Positions 21,850-30,109 of a stretch of DNA of 64,000 bases are shown piece after piece. Under the pieces are notes generated by a model. That model worked only from the letters and a program-made list of their open reading frames with translations. It searched no databases and was not told the origin of the DNA. This DNA is from Rhodococcus pyridinivorans (GTDB lineage: Bacteria; Actinomycetota; Actinomycetes; Mycobacteriales; Mycobacteriaceae). How positions within the stretch are numbered: position 1 is the stretch's first letter; every line of letters starts with the position of its first letter. The stretch lies in NCBI RefSeq assembly GCF_900105195.1, contig NZ_FNRX01000002.1, positions 4,712,001-4,776,000 on the forward strand, written 5' to 3'. Both the position numbers and the translations under genes were made by a program.

Positions 21850-22602
21850 ATGCCCGACTTCGCTTGTCGTCGTGTCCTGGCGATCATCGCAGGACTCGCC
21901 CTCGGCCTGACCGGACCCGTCGTCGCCGCCGCCGCCACTGACGGCACCGCGCCCACCGCCGGCGCGGAGACCTTCCGTCCGTGCCCGGAGCGGTTCGTCA
22001 TCGCGGTCGACGGAACCCGCAACATCGACACCCCGGATTCGATCGATCCCGATTCACCCCTCGCGAAGATCTCGGCGCGGTACGCGGCACCCGGCACGGT
22101 GGTCGAGCACATCCGCTATCCCGCCGTCGTGGTTCCGGTGCCGGAGTCCGGGTCGAGCGAGGGATCGGGGCGACTCGCGTACGACGAGTCCAAGAGGATC
22201 GGGCATCAGCGCCTGCGCGAGACGATCACCGTCCGGCACGGTTCGTGCCCCGACAGCGAGCTCGTCGTCCTCGGTTACTCGCAGGGCGCGTCGATCGCCG
22301 GCGACGTCCTCGCCGAGATCGCGGCCGACGGTTCGGTGCCGCCGGAGCGGATCAGCGGTGTGCTGTACTCCGACCCGCGTGACACCCGGGGAGTCGAAAC
22401 GCTGTTCCCGGGCGAGGTCGTCCCGGGCATCACGCTCGGTGGCGGTCGCGACGACTTCGGCACGATCGCCGTCGAACGGATCTGCATCGAGGGCGACGCG
22501 GTCTGCGACGGCGTGACACCGGAGGAGAGCGAAGGGTGGTTGGGCGAGAACGTCACCGGCTACCTGAGGCTGCACACGACCTATCCCGACTACGACCCGT
22601 GA
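21850..22602 (+). CDS. Secreted cutinase/PE-PPE-type serine hydrolase
   Basis: 250-residue exported alpha/beta hydrolase. A signal peptide with a hydrophobic core and Ala-rich cleavage region covers about residues 1-30. The nucleophile elbow is GYSQGAS near 140. A Cys-Asp segment (ICIEGDAVCDG, near 220) and a late His (YLRLHTTYP, near 240) fit the Asp and His of the cutinase-like triad. Likely acts on ester bonds of lipids outside the cell. ATG 21850 is preceded by AGGAGA. The 150 bases before it are relatively AT-rich and contain the 12-bp palindrome CCGAACGTTCGG at 21719-21730. Confidence 0.82.
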   Translation: MPDFACRRVLAIIAGLALGLTGPVVAAAATDGTAPTAGAETFRPCPERFVIAVDGTRNIDTPDSIDPDSPLAKISARYAAPGTVVEHIRYPAVVVPVPESGSSEGSGRLAYDESKRIGHQRLRETITVRHGSCPDSELVVLGYSQGASIAGDVLAEIAADGSVPPERISGVLYSDPRDTRGVETLFPGEVVPGITLGGGRDDFGTIAVERICIEGDAVCDGVTPEESEGWLGENVTGYLRLHTTYPDYDP

Positions 22603-22660
22603 GGATCGTCGCACCCGGGAGAACCCGGGCCGGGATATACCGGTTCGGTATCGTCGGTTC

Positions 22661-23140
22661 ATGAGCGTCGAGTCCCCGGCCACCCACCTCCCTGCTTCCG
22701 GTGATGATCCTCTCGCGCTGGAGCGGCAGGTGTGTTTCGCTCTCGCCGTGGCGAACCGCGCCGTGCTCGCGGTCTATCGACCGATCCTCGACAGGCTGGG
22801 ACTGACCCACCCGCAGTACCTGGTGATGCTCGCCCTGTGGGAACGCTCGCCGCTGACGAGCAAGGAAGTGGGGCAGTTACTCCAGCTCGACTCGCCCACG
22901 CTGTCTCCCCTGCTCAAGCGACTCGAGGCGCTGGGCCTGATCACCCGCGCGCGCAGCGCGGCCGACGAACGGCAACTCGTCCTCGAGCTCACCGACGCCG
23001 GCCGGGCGCTGCGTGCCAAGGCCGAGTCGGTGCCGGGACAGGTCGTCGATGCCCTCGGTGTCGGGCTCGACGAACTCCAGGACCTGCACGCCGCGCTCGT
23101 GCGCGTCAACGCGGCGGCGTTGAAGGCCGGAGCACTCTGA
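22661..23140 (+). CDS. ohrR: MarR/OhrR-type regulator with the redox Cys
   Basis: 159-residue winged-helix regulator. The segment LERQVCFALAVANRAV followed by YRPILDRLGLTHPQYLVML matches OhrR. The single Cys near residue 25 is at the place of the peroxide-sensing Cys of OhrR proteins, where oxidation by organic hydroperoxides releases DNA. The DNA-binding helix lies in LDSPTLSPLLKRLEALGL. No ohr peroxidase gene is adjacent, which is unusual since the two are often neighbours. A hairpin terminator follows at once. Confidence 0.82.
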   Translation: MSVESPATHLPASGDDPLALERQVCFALAVANRAVLAVYRPILDRLGLTHPQYLVMLALWERSPLTSKEVGQLLQLDSPTLSPLLKRLEALGLITRARSAADERQLVLELTDAGRALRAKAESVPGQVVDALGVGLDELQDLHAALVRVNAAALKAGAL

Positions 23141-23150
23141 CAGCTCGGTA

Positions 23151-23180
23151 GCTGCCGCAACCCCGACGGCTCGCGGCAGC
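23151..23180 (+). terminator. Hairpin after the OhrR-like gene
   Basis: Perfect stem GCTGCCGC / GCGGCAGC with a 14-base loop, ten bases past the stop codon. It also lies at the end of the convergent toxin gene. Confidence 0.6.
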
Positions 23181-23196
23181 ACTGTCCGACCGTCTT

Positions 23197-23475
23197 CTAT
23201 CGATACGCATCGGCACGGTGCGAGATCGCGGTGACCTCGACCGTGCGGTTCGCATCATCGATCAGATACAGGACGCGATATTCACCTCGCCGGGCGCTGT
23301 ACGCCGGCGCAAGAGGCGGATTCAACGGCTTCCCCACCCGCTTCGGATTCTCGAGAAGGGGTCCTGTGACGAACTCGTATACCGCAGTTGCTACCTTCTC
23401 CGGCAACGACCTCGCCATGGCGCGTGCAGCCGACCTCGCCATCACCAGCCGATACGGGTGGTCCGGAGTGCTCAT
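23197..23475 (-). CDS. RelE/ParE-family toxin
   Basis: 92-residue basic protein of the RelE/ParE fold, expected to cleave mRNA on the ribosome or inhibit gyrase. Typical features are MARSAARAMARSLPEKVATAVYEF early on, the PKRVGKPL segment near 45, the ARRGEYRVLYLIDD strand near 60-75, and the terminal VTAISHRADAYR. Its ATG overlaps the antitoxin stop by four bases, the standard toxin-antitoxin arrangement. Confidence 0.9.
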   Translation of the reverse strand: MSTPDHPYRLVMARSAARAMARSLPEKVATAVYEFVTGPLLENPKRVGKPLNPPLAPAYSARRGEYRVLYLIDDANRTVEVTAISHRADAYR

Positions 23476-23756
23476 TCCTCGGACGACCGAGCATCACGCA
23501 TCAGCTGCGTCAATTCCTGTACATCGACGACGTCTCCCGACTCGACCTCCGTTCGGCCCTCGACGTGCGCCCGCAGCAGATCCGTATCCGACAACACCGC
23601 GATCGTCTCCTGCATCGCGTCGTAATCGTCGGCACCGAGAAGCACCGCGGCGCGGTGCCCGTTGCGGGTGATCTCGAATCGCTCGTGTGTGCGCTCGGCC
23701 TCATCGACCAGTCGTGACAATTGCGCCCGCGCGTCGGCAACAGGAAGAGTCGTCAT
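23472..23756 (-). CDS. Phd/YefM-family antitoxin
   Basis: 94-residue antitoxin that should bind DNA through its N-terminal half and neutralize the toxin through its C-terminal half. The opening TTLPVADARAQLSRLVDEA and the following ERFEITRNGHRAAVLLGADDY are characteristic. ATG 23756 is chosen over ATG 23762 because a TAGAAT -10 box ends seven bases before it, which fits a leaderless transcript. A perfect inverted repeat overlaps the -10 box and is the probable autoregulatory operator. Confidence 0.9.
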   Translation of the reverse strand: MTTLPVADARAQLSRLVDEAERTHERFEITRNGHRAAVLLGADDYDAMQETIAVLSDTDLLRAHVEGRTEVESGDVVDVQELTQLMRDARSSEE

Positions 23757-23761
23757 GTACA

Positions 23762-23777
23762 TAATTCTAGCGAATTA
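23762..23777 (-). promoter_or_regulatory. Antitoxin operator overlapping its -10 box
   Basis: TAATTC-TAGC-GAATTA on the plus strand is a perfect inverted repeat with 6-bp arms. On the minus strand it contains TAGAAT (23769-23764), seven bases before ATG 23756. Binding of the antitoxin here would block its own promoter. Confidence 0.65.
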
Positions 23778-23794
23778 CTATGAGAAGTCTCAGG

Positions 23795-23953
23795 TCATTC
23801 CGTTCGCGCCGGTTCCGACACCGGCTTTCGACGGGAGGCCACGAACGCCAGGACGAGGCCGAAGGCCGCCCAGCACAGCAGGACGATCGTAGGTAAACCC
23901 GCGCCGGCGCCGTCGTGATCCGGCCGGACGGTCGGTGACCCGGGGCGCCGCAC
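23795..23953 (-). CDS. Possible small single-pass membrane peptide
   Basis: Open frame of 52 codons from GTG 23953 to TGA 23795. Residues 21-39 (PTIVLLCWAAFGLVLAFVA) form a convincing transmembrane helix followed by a basic cap (SRRKP), as in tail-anchored or C-terminally anchored proteins. There is no good ribosome site, and the start lies in the loop of the encapsulin terminator. It may be the remaining tail of a degraded gene rather than an expressed protein. No function can be named. Confidence 0.3.
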   Translation of the reverse strand: MRRPGSPTVRPDHDGAGAGLPTIVLLCWAAFGLVLAFVASRRKPVSEPARTE

Positions 23954-23969
23954 GCGCGGACGCCCCGGG
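23939..23969 (-). terminator. Hairpin after the encapsulin gene
   Basis: Perfect 9-bp stem CCCGGGGCG / CGCCCCGGG with a 13-base loop, six bases past the encapsulin stop. Confidence 0.7.
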
Positions 23970-23975
23970 ACCGGC

Positions 23976-24794
23976 TCAGTGCGGGAGTTCGAGCGTCGTC
24001 GGCACCAGCGGAACCGAGGCCTCGCCGGTGTAGACGAGGAAGGTGAACGACTCCTGGAAGTACAGGTTCACCGTCTCTGCGTCGTGCGAGAGGTAGCCGA
24101 TCGACAGATCCTGGCCGACCTGCAGGTCGTAGTCGCCGCCGCGCGTGGTCAGCACGAACGCGCCGTCGATCGCCGGGGCCCAGATGAGGTCGCCGTCGAT
24201 GAGGCGGCGCAGTTGTTCGCGGATCGGGTAGCCGTGATCGGACGTCTCGCTGACCTTGGTGTACTCGTCGGCGCCGAGCAGGATCGAGTACGGGCCACCC
24301 ACACCCGCCAGTCGCAGCTGCGACAGCGCCTGGCTGATGATCTCCGGGAAGTCGCGGGGATCCTCGGGCAGCTGCAGGGACGGGTTCGACGACGACGCCC
24401 GGATGCCCTCGATACCCGCGGCCGCGTAGCCTTCGAAGATCGCGCGGTCCTCGGCGAAGGCGATCTGGCGGGCCGCTTCCTTGACGGGGTCGAGGTCGAT
24501 GTCGCGGGAACCGCGCTCGACGCTGTCGATCTCCTCGCGCGACAGCGTGAACGGCACCCGCAGTTCGACGACCGGCGCGACGCGGTGCTGACGCGCCCGC
24601 ACTCCGGCGGCCGGGGGTTCGATCTCGCGGGTGCGGCCGAGACCCACCGCCGCGAAGTCGGTGCCGTGCGGTCCGGAGAAGTCGACGACGGTGCGCCCGG
24701 CGACGTGTCGCTTGAAGGTGCGTGCGGCCTCCTCCTCGATCTCGGTCCATGCTGCCTCGGAAATCGGGGCGAGGTCGCGATACAGATTGTTCAC
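23976..24794 (-). CDS. enc: Encapsulin shell protein (linocin M18/CFP29 family)
   Basis: 272-residue HK97-fold protein that self-assembles into a protein nanocompartment. It opens with NNLYRDLAPISEAAW and has the family segments KRHVAGRTVVDFSGPHG near 40, the long helix region with ILLGADEYTKVSE near 165, and the C-terminal DLSIGYLSHDAETVNLYFQESFTF. Length fits the T=1, 60-subunit type. The GTG start overlaps the stop of the DyP peroxidase gene by four bases (GTGA), with AAGGAG upstream, so shell and cargo are translationally coupled. Confidence 0.95.
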   Translation of the reverse strand: MNNLYRDLAPISEAAWTEIEEEAARTFKRHVAGRTVVDFSGPHGTDFAAVGLGRTREIEPPAAGVRARQHRVAPVVELRVPFTLSREEIDSVERGSRDIDLDPVKEAARQIAFAEDRAIFEGYAAAGIEGIRASSSNPSLQLPEDPRDFPEIISQALSQLRLAGVGGPYSILLGADEYTKVSETSDHGYPIREQLRRLIDGDLIWAPAIDGAFVLTTRGGDYDLQVGQDLSIGYLSHDAETVNLYFQESFTFLVYTGEASVPLVPTTLELPH

Positions 24795-25819
24795 AGGGTC
24801 GAACTCCTTCGCAGAGCGCCAACTCCGAGTGATCCGTCGGCAGGCCGGCCGGCGGTCGAGGCACTCGGATCTTCGTGGGAGGGAATTTCCGCCGGTGACG
24901 GCGGAAGATCTTCGAGGAACTCCAGCGAGGGGCAGAAGAACAGCGATCCCGTCACCGCGGTGGAGAAGTCCAGGATGCGGTCGGTGTTGCCGGGCGGGCT
25001 GCCCAGGAACATGTTGCGCAGCATCTGCTCGGTCACCTCCGGGGTGGCCGAGTAACCGATGAAGTAGGTGCCGAACTCGTCGGCGCCGAAGCTGCCGAAC
25101 GGCATGTTCGCGCGCACGATCTGCTGCTCGACCCCGTTCTCGTCGACGATCACGTTCAGTGCGACATGCGAATTCGCGGGTTTGGTCTCGTCGTCGAGCT
25201 CGATGTCGTCGAGCTTGGTCCGGCCGATCGCCCGCTCCTGCTCCTCGACGGTCAACGAGTTCCACGACGCGAGGTCGTGCAGGTATTTCTGGACGACGAC
25301 GTAGCTACCGCCGGCGAAGTCCGGATCCTCGTCGGAGACCAGGGCCGCCTCGACGGCCTCGTCGTCCTCGGGGTTCTCGGTTCCGTCGACGAAGCCGAGC
25401 AGGTCGCGGCGTTCGAAATAGCGGAAGCCGTGCGTCTCGTCGACGACCCGAGCCGCACCGCGCAGCCTATCGTTGATCTTCGCGGCGAGTTCGAAGCACA
25501 GGTCCATCGTCGACGCGCGGAGGTGGAACAACAGGTCGCCGGGGGTCGAGGGGGCCTGGTGCCGACCGCCGTCGAGCGGGACGAACGGATGCAGTCCGGC
25601 GGGCCGGGGGCCGTCGAACAGCCGGTCCCACATATCCGAGCCGATGCCGGTGACGACCGACAGGCCGCCCTCCGGGATGCGGAAACCGACCGAGCGGCGC
25701 AGGCCCGAGAGATCTTCGAGCAGATCCCGCACGGTGTCCTCTGCGCCTTCGTCGACGGTGACGACGAGGAAGATCGCCGCTTCGGTGAGCGGGGTCAGTA
25801 TCGGTTGTGCACGAACCAC
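24791..25819 (-). CDS. dypB: Dye-decolorizing peroxidase (DypB type), encapsulin cargo
   Basis: 342-residue heme peroxidase. The family motif is GFVDGTENP near residue 148, with the distal Asp. The proximal heme His is in the segment KPANSHVALN near 215, followed by a conserved IVRANMPFG. The last residues, DGSLGVGALRRS, form a cargo-loading peptide of the type that targets DyP enzymes into encapsulins. Start GTG 25819 has no Shine-Dalgarno sequence but a TAGCGT -10 box seven bases before it, consistent with a leaderless mRNA. The pair resembles the DypB-encapsulin system of Rhodococcus jostii; oxidation of phenolic or lignin-like compounds and peroxide defence are the proposed roles. Confidence 0.95.
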   Translation of the reverse strand: MVRAQPILTPLTEAAIFLVVTVDEGAEDTVRDLLEDLSGLRRSVGFRIPEGGLSVVTGIGSDMWDRLFDGPRPAGLHPFVPLDGGRHQAPSTPGDLLFHLRASTMDLCFELAAKINDRLRGAARVVDETHGFRYFERRDLLGFVDGTENPEDDEAVEAALVSDEDPDFAGGSYVVVQKYLHDLASWNSLTVEEQERAIGRTKLDDIELDDETKPANSHVALNVIVDENGVEQQIVRANMPFGSFGADEFGTYFIGYSATPEVTEQMLRNMFLGSPPGNTDRILDFSTAVTGSLFFCPSLEFLEDLPPSPAEIPSHEDPSASTAGRPADGSLGVGALRRSSTL

Positions 25820-25826
25820 TCCGACA

Positions 25827-25832
25827 ACGCTA
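25827..25832 (-). promoter_or_regulatory. -10 box of the leaderless dypB transcript
   Basis: TAGCGT on the minus strand, separated by seven bases from GTG 25819. Transcription would begin at or next to the start codon. Confidence 0.5.
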
Positions 25833-25895
25833 GTGCACCCCGCACGAAACAGGCGTTCGCGGCACGCCGACGTTCGTCACTGCACAACTGCAGCG

Positions 25896-27497
25896 TCAAG
25901 GCACCATCCAGCCCAGCACCGAGGTGGACTGCAGCCACACGAGGACGGCGAGCACCGCGAGACCGGCGATGCTCAGCGGCCAGATCCGGCGCATGAGCAG
26001 CCCGTCCTTGCCGGACAGTCCCTTCACCGACGACACCAGCGCGAGGTTCTGCAGTGCGATCGGGGTGCCGGTGGTGCCGCCGGCCATGTTCCCGGCGACC
26101 AGCACGGTCGGGTCGAGTCCCGACTGCTGGGCCGCGGCGACCTGCAGGCTGCCGAACATCGCGTTGGAGGCGGTGTTCGAGCCGGTGACCACGACGCCGA
26201 GCCAGCCGAGCACCGGCGACAACAGCGCGAACGCCACGCCCGCACCGGCGAGAAAACCGCCGATCGTGGCGGTCTGCCCGGACAGGTTCATCACGTACGC
26301 GAGGGCGAGGACCGCCGTCACCGTCGCGAACGACCACCGCAACTGCACGACCGCCGCGACGAAGCATCGCACCGCGTCGGCCACCGCGACCTTCAGCACC
26401 GGTATCGACAGCAGCGCGGCGACGAAGACGAGGCTGCCCGGGGCAGTGAGCAGATCGATGGTGAAGGTCTCCGCGGTGGGAACGTCCCCGTCGGCCGTAG
26501 TCACGTCCACACCCGGCCAGGGGAACGACAGGCTCGCGTTCGACAACAGCGACGCCACCGGACCGAACCGGCTGACGAGGAAGACGACCACGATCAGGGC
26601 GTAGGGGGCGAACGCCTCGACGACGCGTCGACGCGAGTCGTGGATCCGGTCGGATGCGGCCCGGCGGGCCTCCCGATGCATGGGGTGCACCTTCACCGCG
26701 ACCAGCAGCACGAGCAGACCGGCCACGGCACCGGCGATGTTGCTCAGCCCCACGGTGAGATAGCTCGCGCACACGAACTGGGCGGCGCCGAAGGCAAGTC
26801 CGACGACGAGCGCGACCGGCCACGTCTCGCGAACTCCGCGCCATCCGCCGACCACCGCGACCAGCACGAGCGGAACGAACACCGCGAGCAGGCAGACCTG
26901 ACGCGCGACGACCGGTCCGATCTCGTCGATCGGGATCTCCGAGACGCGCGACATCGTCAGGATCGGTGTGCCCATGACGCCGAGCGGGGTGACGACCGAG
27001 TTGGCGAGCAGCGACGCCGCGGCCGCACGCACCGGCGGCAGACCGGCACCGATGAGCACGACGGTCGCGACGACGATGGGGGTGCCGAAACCGGCGACCG
27101 CCTCGAGCAGCGCGCCGAACAGGAAGGCGATGACGATGGTGAGGATCCGCGGATCCGGGGATATTCGCCCGAAGGCGCGGGTGAGGACGTCGAAGTGCCC
27201 GGATTCGACGGTGAGCCGGTACACCCAGACGGCGTTGACCACCGTCCACATGATCGGGAAGAGACCGAAGACCGCACCTTCGACACCGGCACTGAGCGCG
27301 GACCCGACCGGCATGCCGTAGACGGCGGTGCCCACGATCAGGGCCACGACCACCGCGATTCCCGCGGCCGAATGCGACCGCAGTCGGAAGACGGCGAGCA
27401 GGACGAGCATGGTCAGCAGCGGGAGTACCGCCACCAGTGCCGACCACGCGAGCGACCCGCCGACCGGCGCGATCGGCTGAACGTATGCACCTGTCAC
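25896..27497 (-). CDS. lctP: L-lactate permease
   Basis: 533-residue membrane transporter of the LctP family with about a dozen hydrophobic segments. Typical features are MWTVVNAVWVYRLTVESG near 85, the re-entrant region AFLFGALLEAVAGFGTPI near 125, and LGWLGVVVTGSNTASNAMFGSLQ near 430. It imports lactate or glycolate with protons. It starts at GTG 27497, four bases after the stop of the HIT gene, and that gene overlaps the TetR gene. TetR, HIT and permease thus look like one operon, though no lactate dehydrogenase is nearby. Confidence 0.9.
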   Translation of the reverse strand: MTGAYVQPIAPVGGSLAWSALVAVLPLLTMLVLLAVFRLRSHSAAGIAVVVALIVGTAVYGMPVGSALSAGVEGAVFGLFPIMWTVVNAVWVYRLTVESGHFDVLTRAFGRISPDPRILTIVIAFLFGALLEAVAGFGTPIVVATVVLIGAGLPPVRAAAASLLANSVVTPLGVMGTPILTMSRVSEIPIDEIGPVVARQVCLLAVFVPLVLVAVVGGWRGVRETWPVALVVGLAFGAAQFVCASYLTVGLSNIAGAVAGLLVLLVAVKVHPMHREARRAASDRIHDSRRRVVEAFAPYALIVVVFLVSRFGPVASLLSNASLSFPWPGVDVTTADGDVPTAETFTIDLLTAPGSLVFVAALLSIPVLKVAVADAVRCFVAAVVQLRWSFATVTAVLALAYVMNLSGQTATIGGFLAGAGVAFALLSPVLGWLGVVVTGSNTASNAMFGSLQVAAAQQSGLDPTVLVAGNMAGGTTGTPIALQNLALVSSVKGLSGKDGLLMRRIWPLSIAGLAVLAVLVWLQSTSVLGWMVP

Positions 27498-27501
27498 TGC
27501 A

Positions 27502-27930
27502 TCACGACCGGGGTGTCTGCACGGCGGTGCGGATGGTGGCGGCCGTGCCGTCGAGCACGGTCCGGTTCGGTGTCCGCCAATCGGCTCGGATCCCGAAGCC
27601 GTCCCCGGCGCTGCGCGGCACGAGGTGCAGGTGCACGTGGAAGACCTCCTGGCCGGCGGCGGCGCCGTCGGCGAGGAACATGTTCACGCCCTCGATCGGG
27701 AGGTCGGACGCGCGCATCGCCGTGGCGATCCGTTGCCCGGCGGTGAACACCTTCGCTCCGTCGTCGGGATCGAGTTGTGCCAGTCCGGAGGCGTGCCGCT
27801 TCGGAATCACGAGCAGATGCCCGGGAGTGAACGGGCGGATGTCCATGAACGCGAGCACGTCGGGATCGTCGAGCACGACGCTGGCCGGCGACTGCCCGGC
27901 CACGATGGCGCAGAAGATGCAGTCCGTCAC
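27502..27930 (-). CDS. HIT family nucleotide hydrolase
   Basis: 142-residue histidine-triad protein. It opens with TDCIFCAIVAG and carries the catalytic HVHLHLVP near residue 100, with RPFTPGHLLVIPKRH near 40. Family members hydrolyse AMP-lysine, AMP-NH2 or dinucleoside polyphosphates. GTG 27930 overlaps the TetR stop codon (GTGA) and is preferred over the longer frame. A second, different HIT protein is encoded at 39332. Confidence 0.9.
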   Translation of the reverse strand: MTDCIFCAIVAGQSPASVVLDDPDVLAFMDIRPFTPGHLLVIPKRHASGLAQLDPDDGAKVFTAGQRIATAMRASDLPIEGVNMFLADGAAAGQEVFHVHLHLVPRSAGDGFGIRADWRTPNRTVLDGTAATIRTAVQTPRS

Positions 27931-28592
27931 TGTGGCGTGGACTCCTCCGCACGTGCGGGTCCGCGGGCGGTTTCGAGCAGGCGTAGCAGTTCGCCCTGCA
28001 CCGTAGGACGGTCGCGCACCGGGTCGTCGCTGTGCGCGAGACACAGCATCGCTTCCTCGACGGCCGCGACGAGCAGGTGCGCGAGCACCGACGTCCGCGT
28101 GGGCGACGCCTCGTAGGTCTCGGGATCGAGGGTGACGAGCATGCGCTCGATGGCCTTCAGCGAGGAGTGCCGGTGGGTCTCGCGGACCTCGGCCCAGCCG
28201 AGGACCGCGGGGGCTTCGATGAGCAGCAGCCGGCGGGTCGCGGGGTCGTAGACCGCGTCGAGCGAGGCGAGCACGGCCTGGGTGAAGCCCCCCCAGGCGT
28301 CCTCGACCGGTTCGGCCGGGACCAGGGAGCTCTCCGCTTCCGACTGGAGTCGTTCGATGACACCGCGGAACAGATCCCGCTTGTCGGCGAAGTGGTGGTA
28401 GAGCGCACCGCGCGTCACCCCCGCCACCGAGACGATCTCCTCCGTGGCCGCCGCCGCGTATCCGTCGCGCAGGAACACCTCGCGCGCTGCATCGAGCAGC
28501 GCGGTGCGTGTTCGCGCTGCGTCACGCAACCGACCCGTATTTCCCGGTTTCACCGACACTTCGTTCTCTCCTGCTGATACCGCCACCCCCAT
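27927..28592 (-). CDS. TetR family transcriptional regulator
   Basis: 221-residue repressor-type protein. The N-terminal helix-turn-helix is typical: RTALLDAAREVFLRDGYAAAATEEIVSVAGVTRGALYHHFADKRDLF is the region around residues 29-75. ATG 28592 has GGGGGAG six bases upstream. It is first in a run with the HIT and lactate permease genes and may control them. The ligand is unknown. Confidence 0.88.
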   Translation of the reverse strand: MGVAVSAGENEVSVKPGNTGRLRDAARTRTALLDAAREVFLRDGYAAAATEEIVSVAGVTRGALYHHFADKRDLFRGVIERLQSEAESSLVPAEPVEDAWGGFTQAVLASLDAVYDPATRRLLLIEAPAVLGWAEVRETHRHSSLKAIERMLVTLDPETYEASPTRTSVLAHLLVAAVEEAMLCLAHSDDPVRDRPTVQGELLRLLETARGPARAEESTPQ

Positions 28593-28643
28593 CGGACACT
28601 CCCCCCGGCAGTCGGTTCCCGTGATTCCTGTCGAATCGGCTTC

Positions 28644-30065
28644 CTACAGAATCGGCGCCGGCGTGTACTTCGCTGCTTCCGGATACTGCGTCACGAGGTC
28701 CTGCACCGCCGCGACGACCGCTTCGACCTGCGCGACCGCAGCTCCGGCGAAGACCTCCCGGTCGGCCAGTGCCGCGTCGAGCGCGGCGCGGTCGAGCGGC
28801 AGCCGGTCGTCGGCGGCGAGACGGTCGAGCAGATCGGGTTCGCGACCCTCCTCGCGCATCGCGAGTGCGACGGAGACCGCATGCTCCTTGATGACCTCGT
28901 GTGCGGTCTCGCGACCCACCCCGGCCCGGACCGCGGCCATGAGGACCTTGGTCGTCGCGAGGAACGGCAGGTACCGCACGAGTTCCTTCTCGATCACCGC
29001 CGGGTAGGCACCGAACTCGGCGAGGACCGTCAGGAAGGTCTCCATCTGGCCGTCGATCGCGAAGAAGGCGTCGGGAAGGGCCACACGGCGGACGACGGAG
29101 CAGAAGACGTCGCCCTCGTTCCACTGCGCGCCGGCGAGCTCGGCGGCCATGGAGGCATAGCCGCGCAGGACGACCTGCAGGCCGTCGACGCGCTCGCACG
29201 AGCGGGTGTTCATCTTGTGCGGCATCGCGGACGACCCCACCTGGCCGGGCTGGAAGCCCTCGGTGACGAGTTCGTGGCCGGCCATGAGCCTGATGGTGTG
29301 GGCGAACGACGCGGGACCGGCGCCGACCTGCACGAGCGCGGAGAGCACGTCGTGGTCGAGCGAACGCGGATAGACCTGGCCGACGCTCGTGAAGACGTTC
29401 GCGAAGCCGAGATGCTGCGCGACCTTCTGCTCGAGCTGCGCGAGCTTGGCGGAATCACCGCCGAGCAGGTCGAGCATGTCCTGTGCGGTGCCCATCGGGC
29501 CCTTGATCCCGCGCAGGGGGTAGCGGGCCATCAGTTCCCGGACGCGCTGCAGCGCGATGAGCAGTTCGTCGGCGGCCGACGCGAAACGCTTGCCGAGGGT
29601 GGTGGCCTGCGCCGCGACGTTGTGCGAGCGACCGGCCATGACGAGCGAGGCGTACTCGGTGGCGCGCTCGGCGAGGCGTGCGGCCACGGCGACACCGTGG
29701 GAGTGGACGTGCTCGAGCGACCGCAGGATCTGCAGTTGCTCGACGTTCTCGGTGAGGTCGCGGCTGGTCATGCCCTTGTGGACGTGCTCGTGACCGGCGA
29801 GGGCGTTGAACTCCTCGATGCGGGCCTTGACGTCGTGGCGGGTGACGCGCTCGCGCTGGGCGATGGACTCGAGGTCGACCTGCTCGATCACGCGTTCGTA
29901 GTCGGCGATCGCCTCGGCGGGAACGTCGATCCCGAGTTCGGCCTGCGCCCGCAGCACCGCGAGCCACAGCTGCCGCTCGAGCACGATCTTGTACTCGGGC
30001 GACCACAGGTCCCGGAGTTCGGGGCTGGCGTAGCGGGTGGCGAGGACGTTGGGGATGTGGCTCAC
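28644..30065 (-). CDS. purB: Adenylosuccinate lyase
   Basis: Acts twice in purine synthesis, releasing fumarate from SAICAR and from adenylosuccinate. At 473 residues it has the actinobacterial length. Signature regions are KGMTSRDLTENVEQ near 95, GRSHNVAAQATT near 145, and the superfamily motif GSSAMPHKMN near 277. GTG 30065 is chosen because the protein then begins SHIPNVLATRYASPE, as in relatives, and a TAAACT -10 box lies seven bases before it, so the mRNA is probably leaderless. Confidence 0.96.
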   Translation of the reverse strand: MSHIPNVLATRYASPELRDLWSPEYKIVLERQLWLAVLRAQAELGIDVPAEAIADYERVIEQVDLESIAQRERVTRHDVKARIEEFNALAGHEHVHKGMTSRDLTENVEQLQILRSLEHVHSHGVAVAARLAERATEYASLVMAGRSHNVAAQATTLGKRFASAADELLIALQRVRELMARYPLRGIKGPMGTAQDMLDLLGGDSAKLAQLEQKVAQHLGFANVFTSVGQVYPRSLDHDVLSALVQVGAGPASFAHTIRLMAGHELVTEGFQPGQVGSSAMPHKMNTRSCERVDGLQVVLRGYASMAAELAGAQWNEGDVFCSVVRRVALPDAFFAIDGQMETFLTVLAEFGAYPAVIEKELVRYLPFLATTKVLMAAVRAGVGRETAHEVIKEHAVSVALAMREEGREPDLLDRLAADDRLPLDRAALDAALADREVFAGAAVAQVEAVVAAVQDLVTQYPEAAKYTPAPIL

Positions 30066-30072
30066 ACAAGTG

Positions 30073-30078
30073 AGTTTA
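30073..30078 (-). promoter_or_regulatory. -10 box of the leaderless purB transcript
   Basis: TAAACT on the minus strand, seven bases before GTG 30065; no Shine-Dalgarno sequence is present. Confidence 0.5.
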
Positions 30079-30109
30079 CGGTCCGGGTCTGCTCCCGTAT
30101 TCCCCGACC

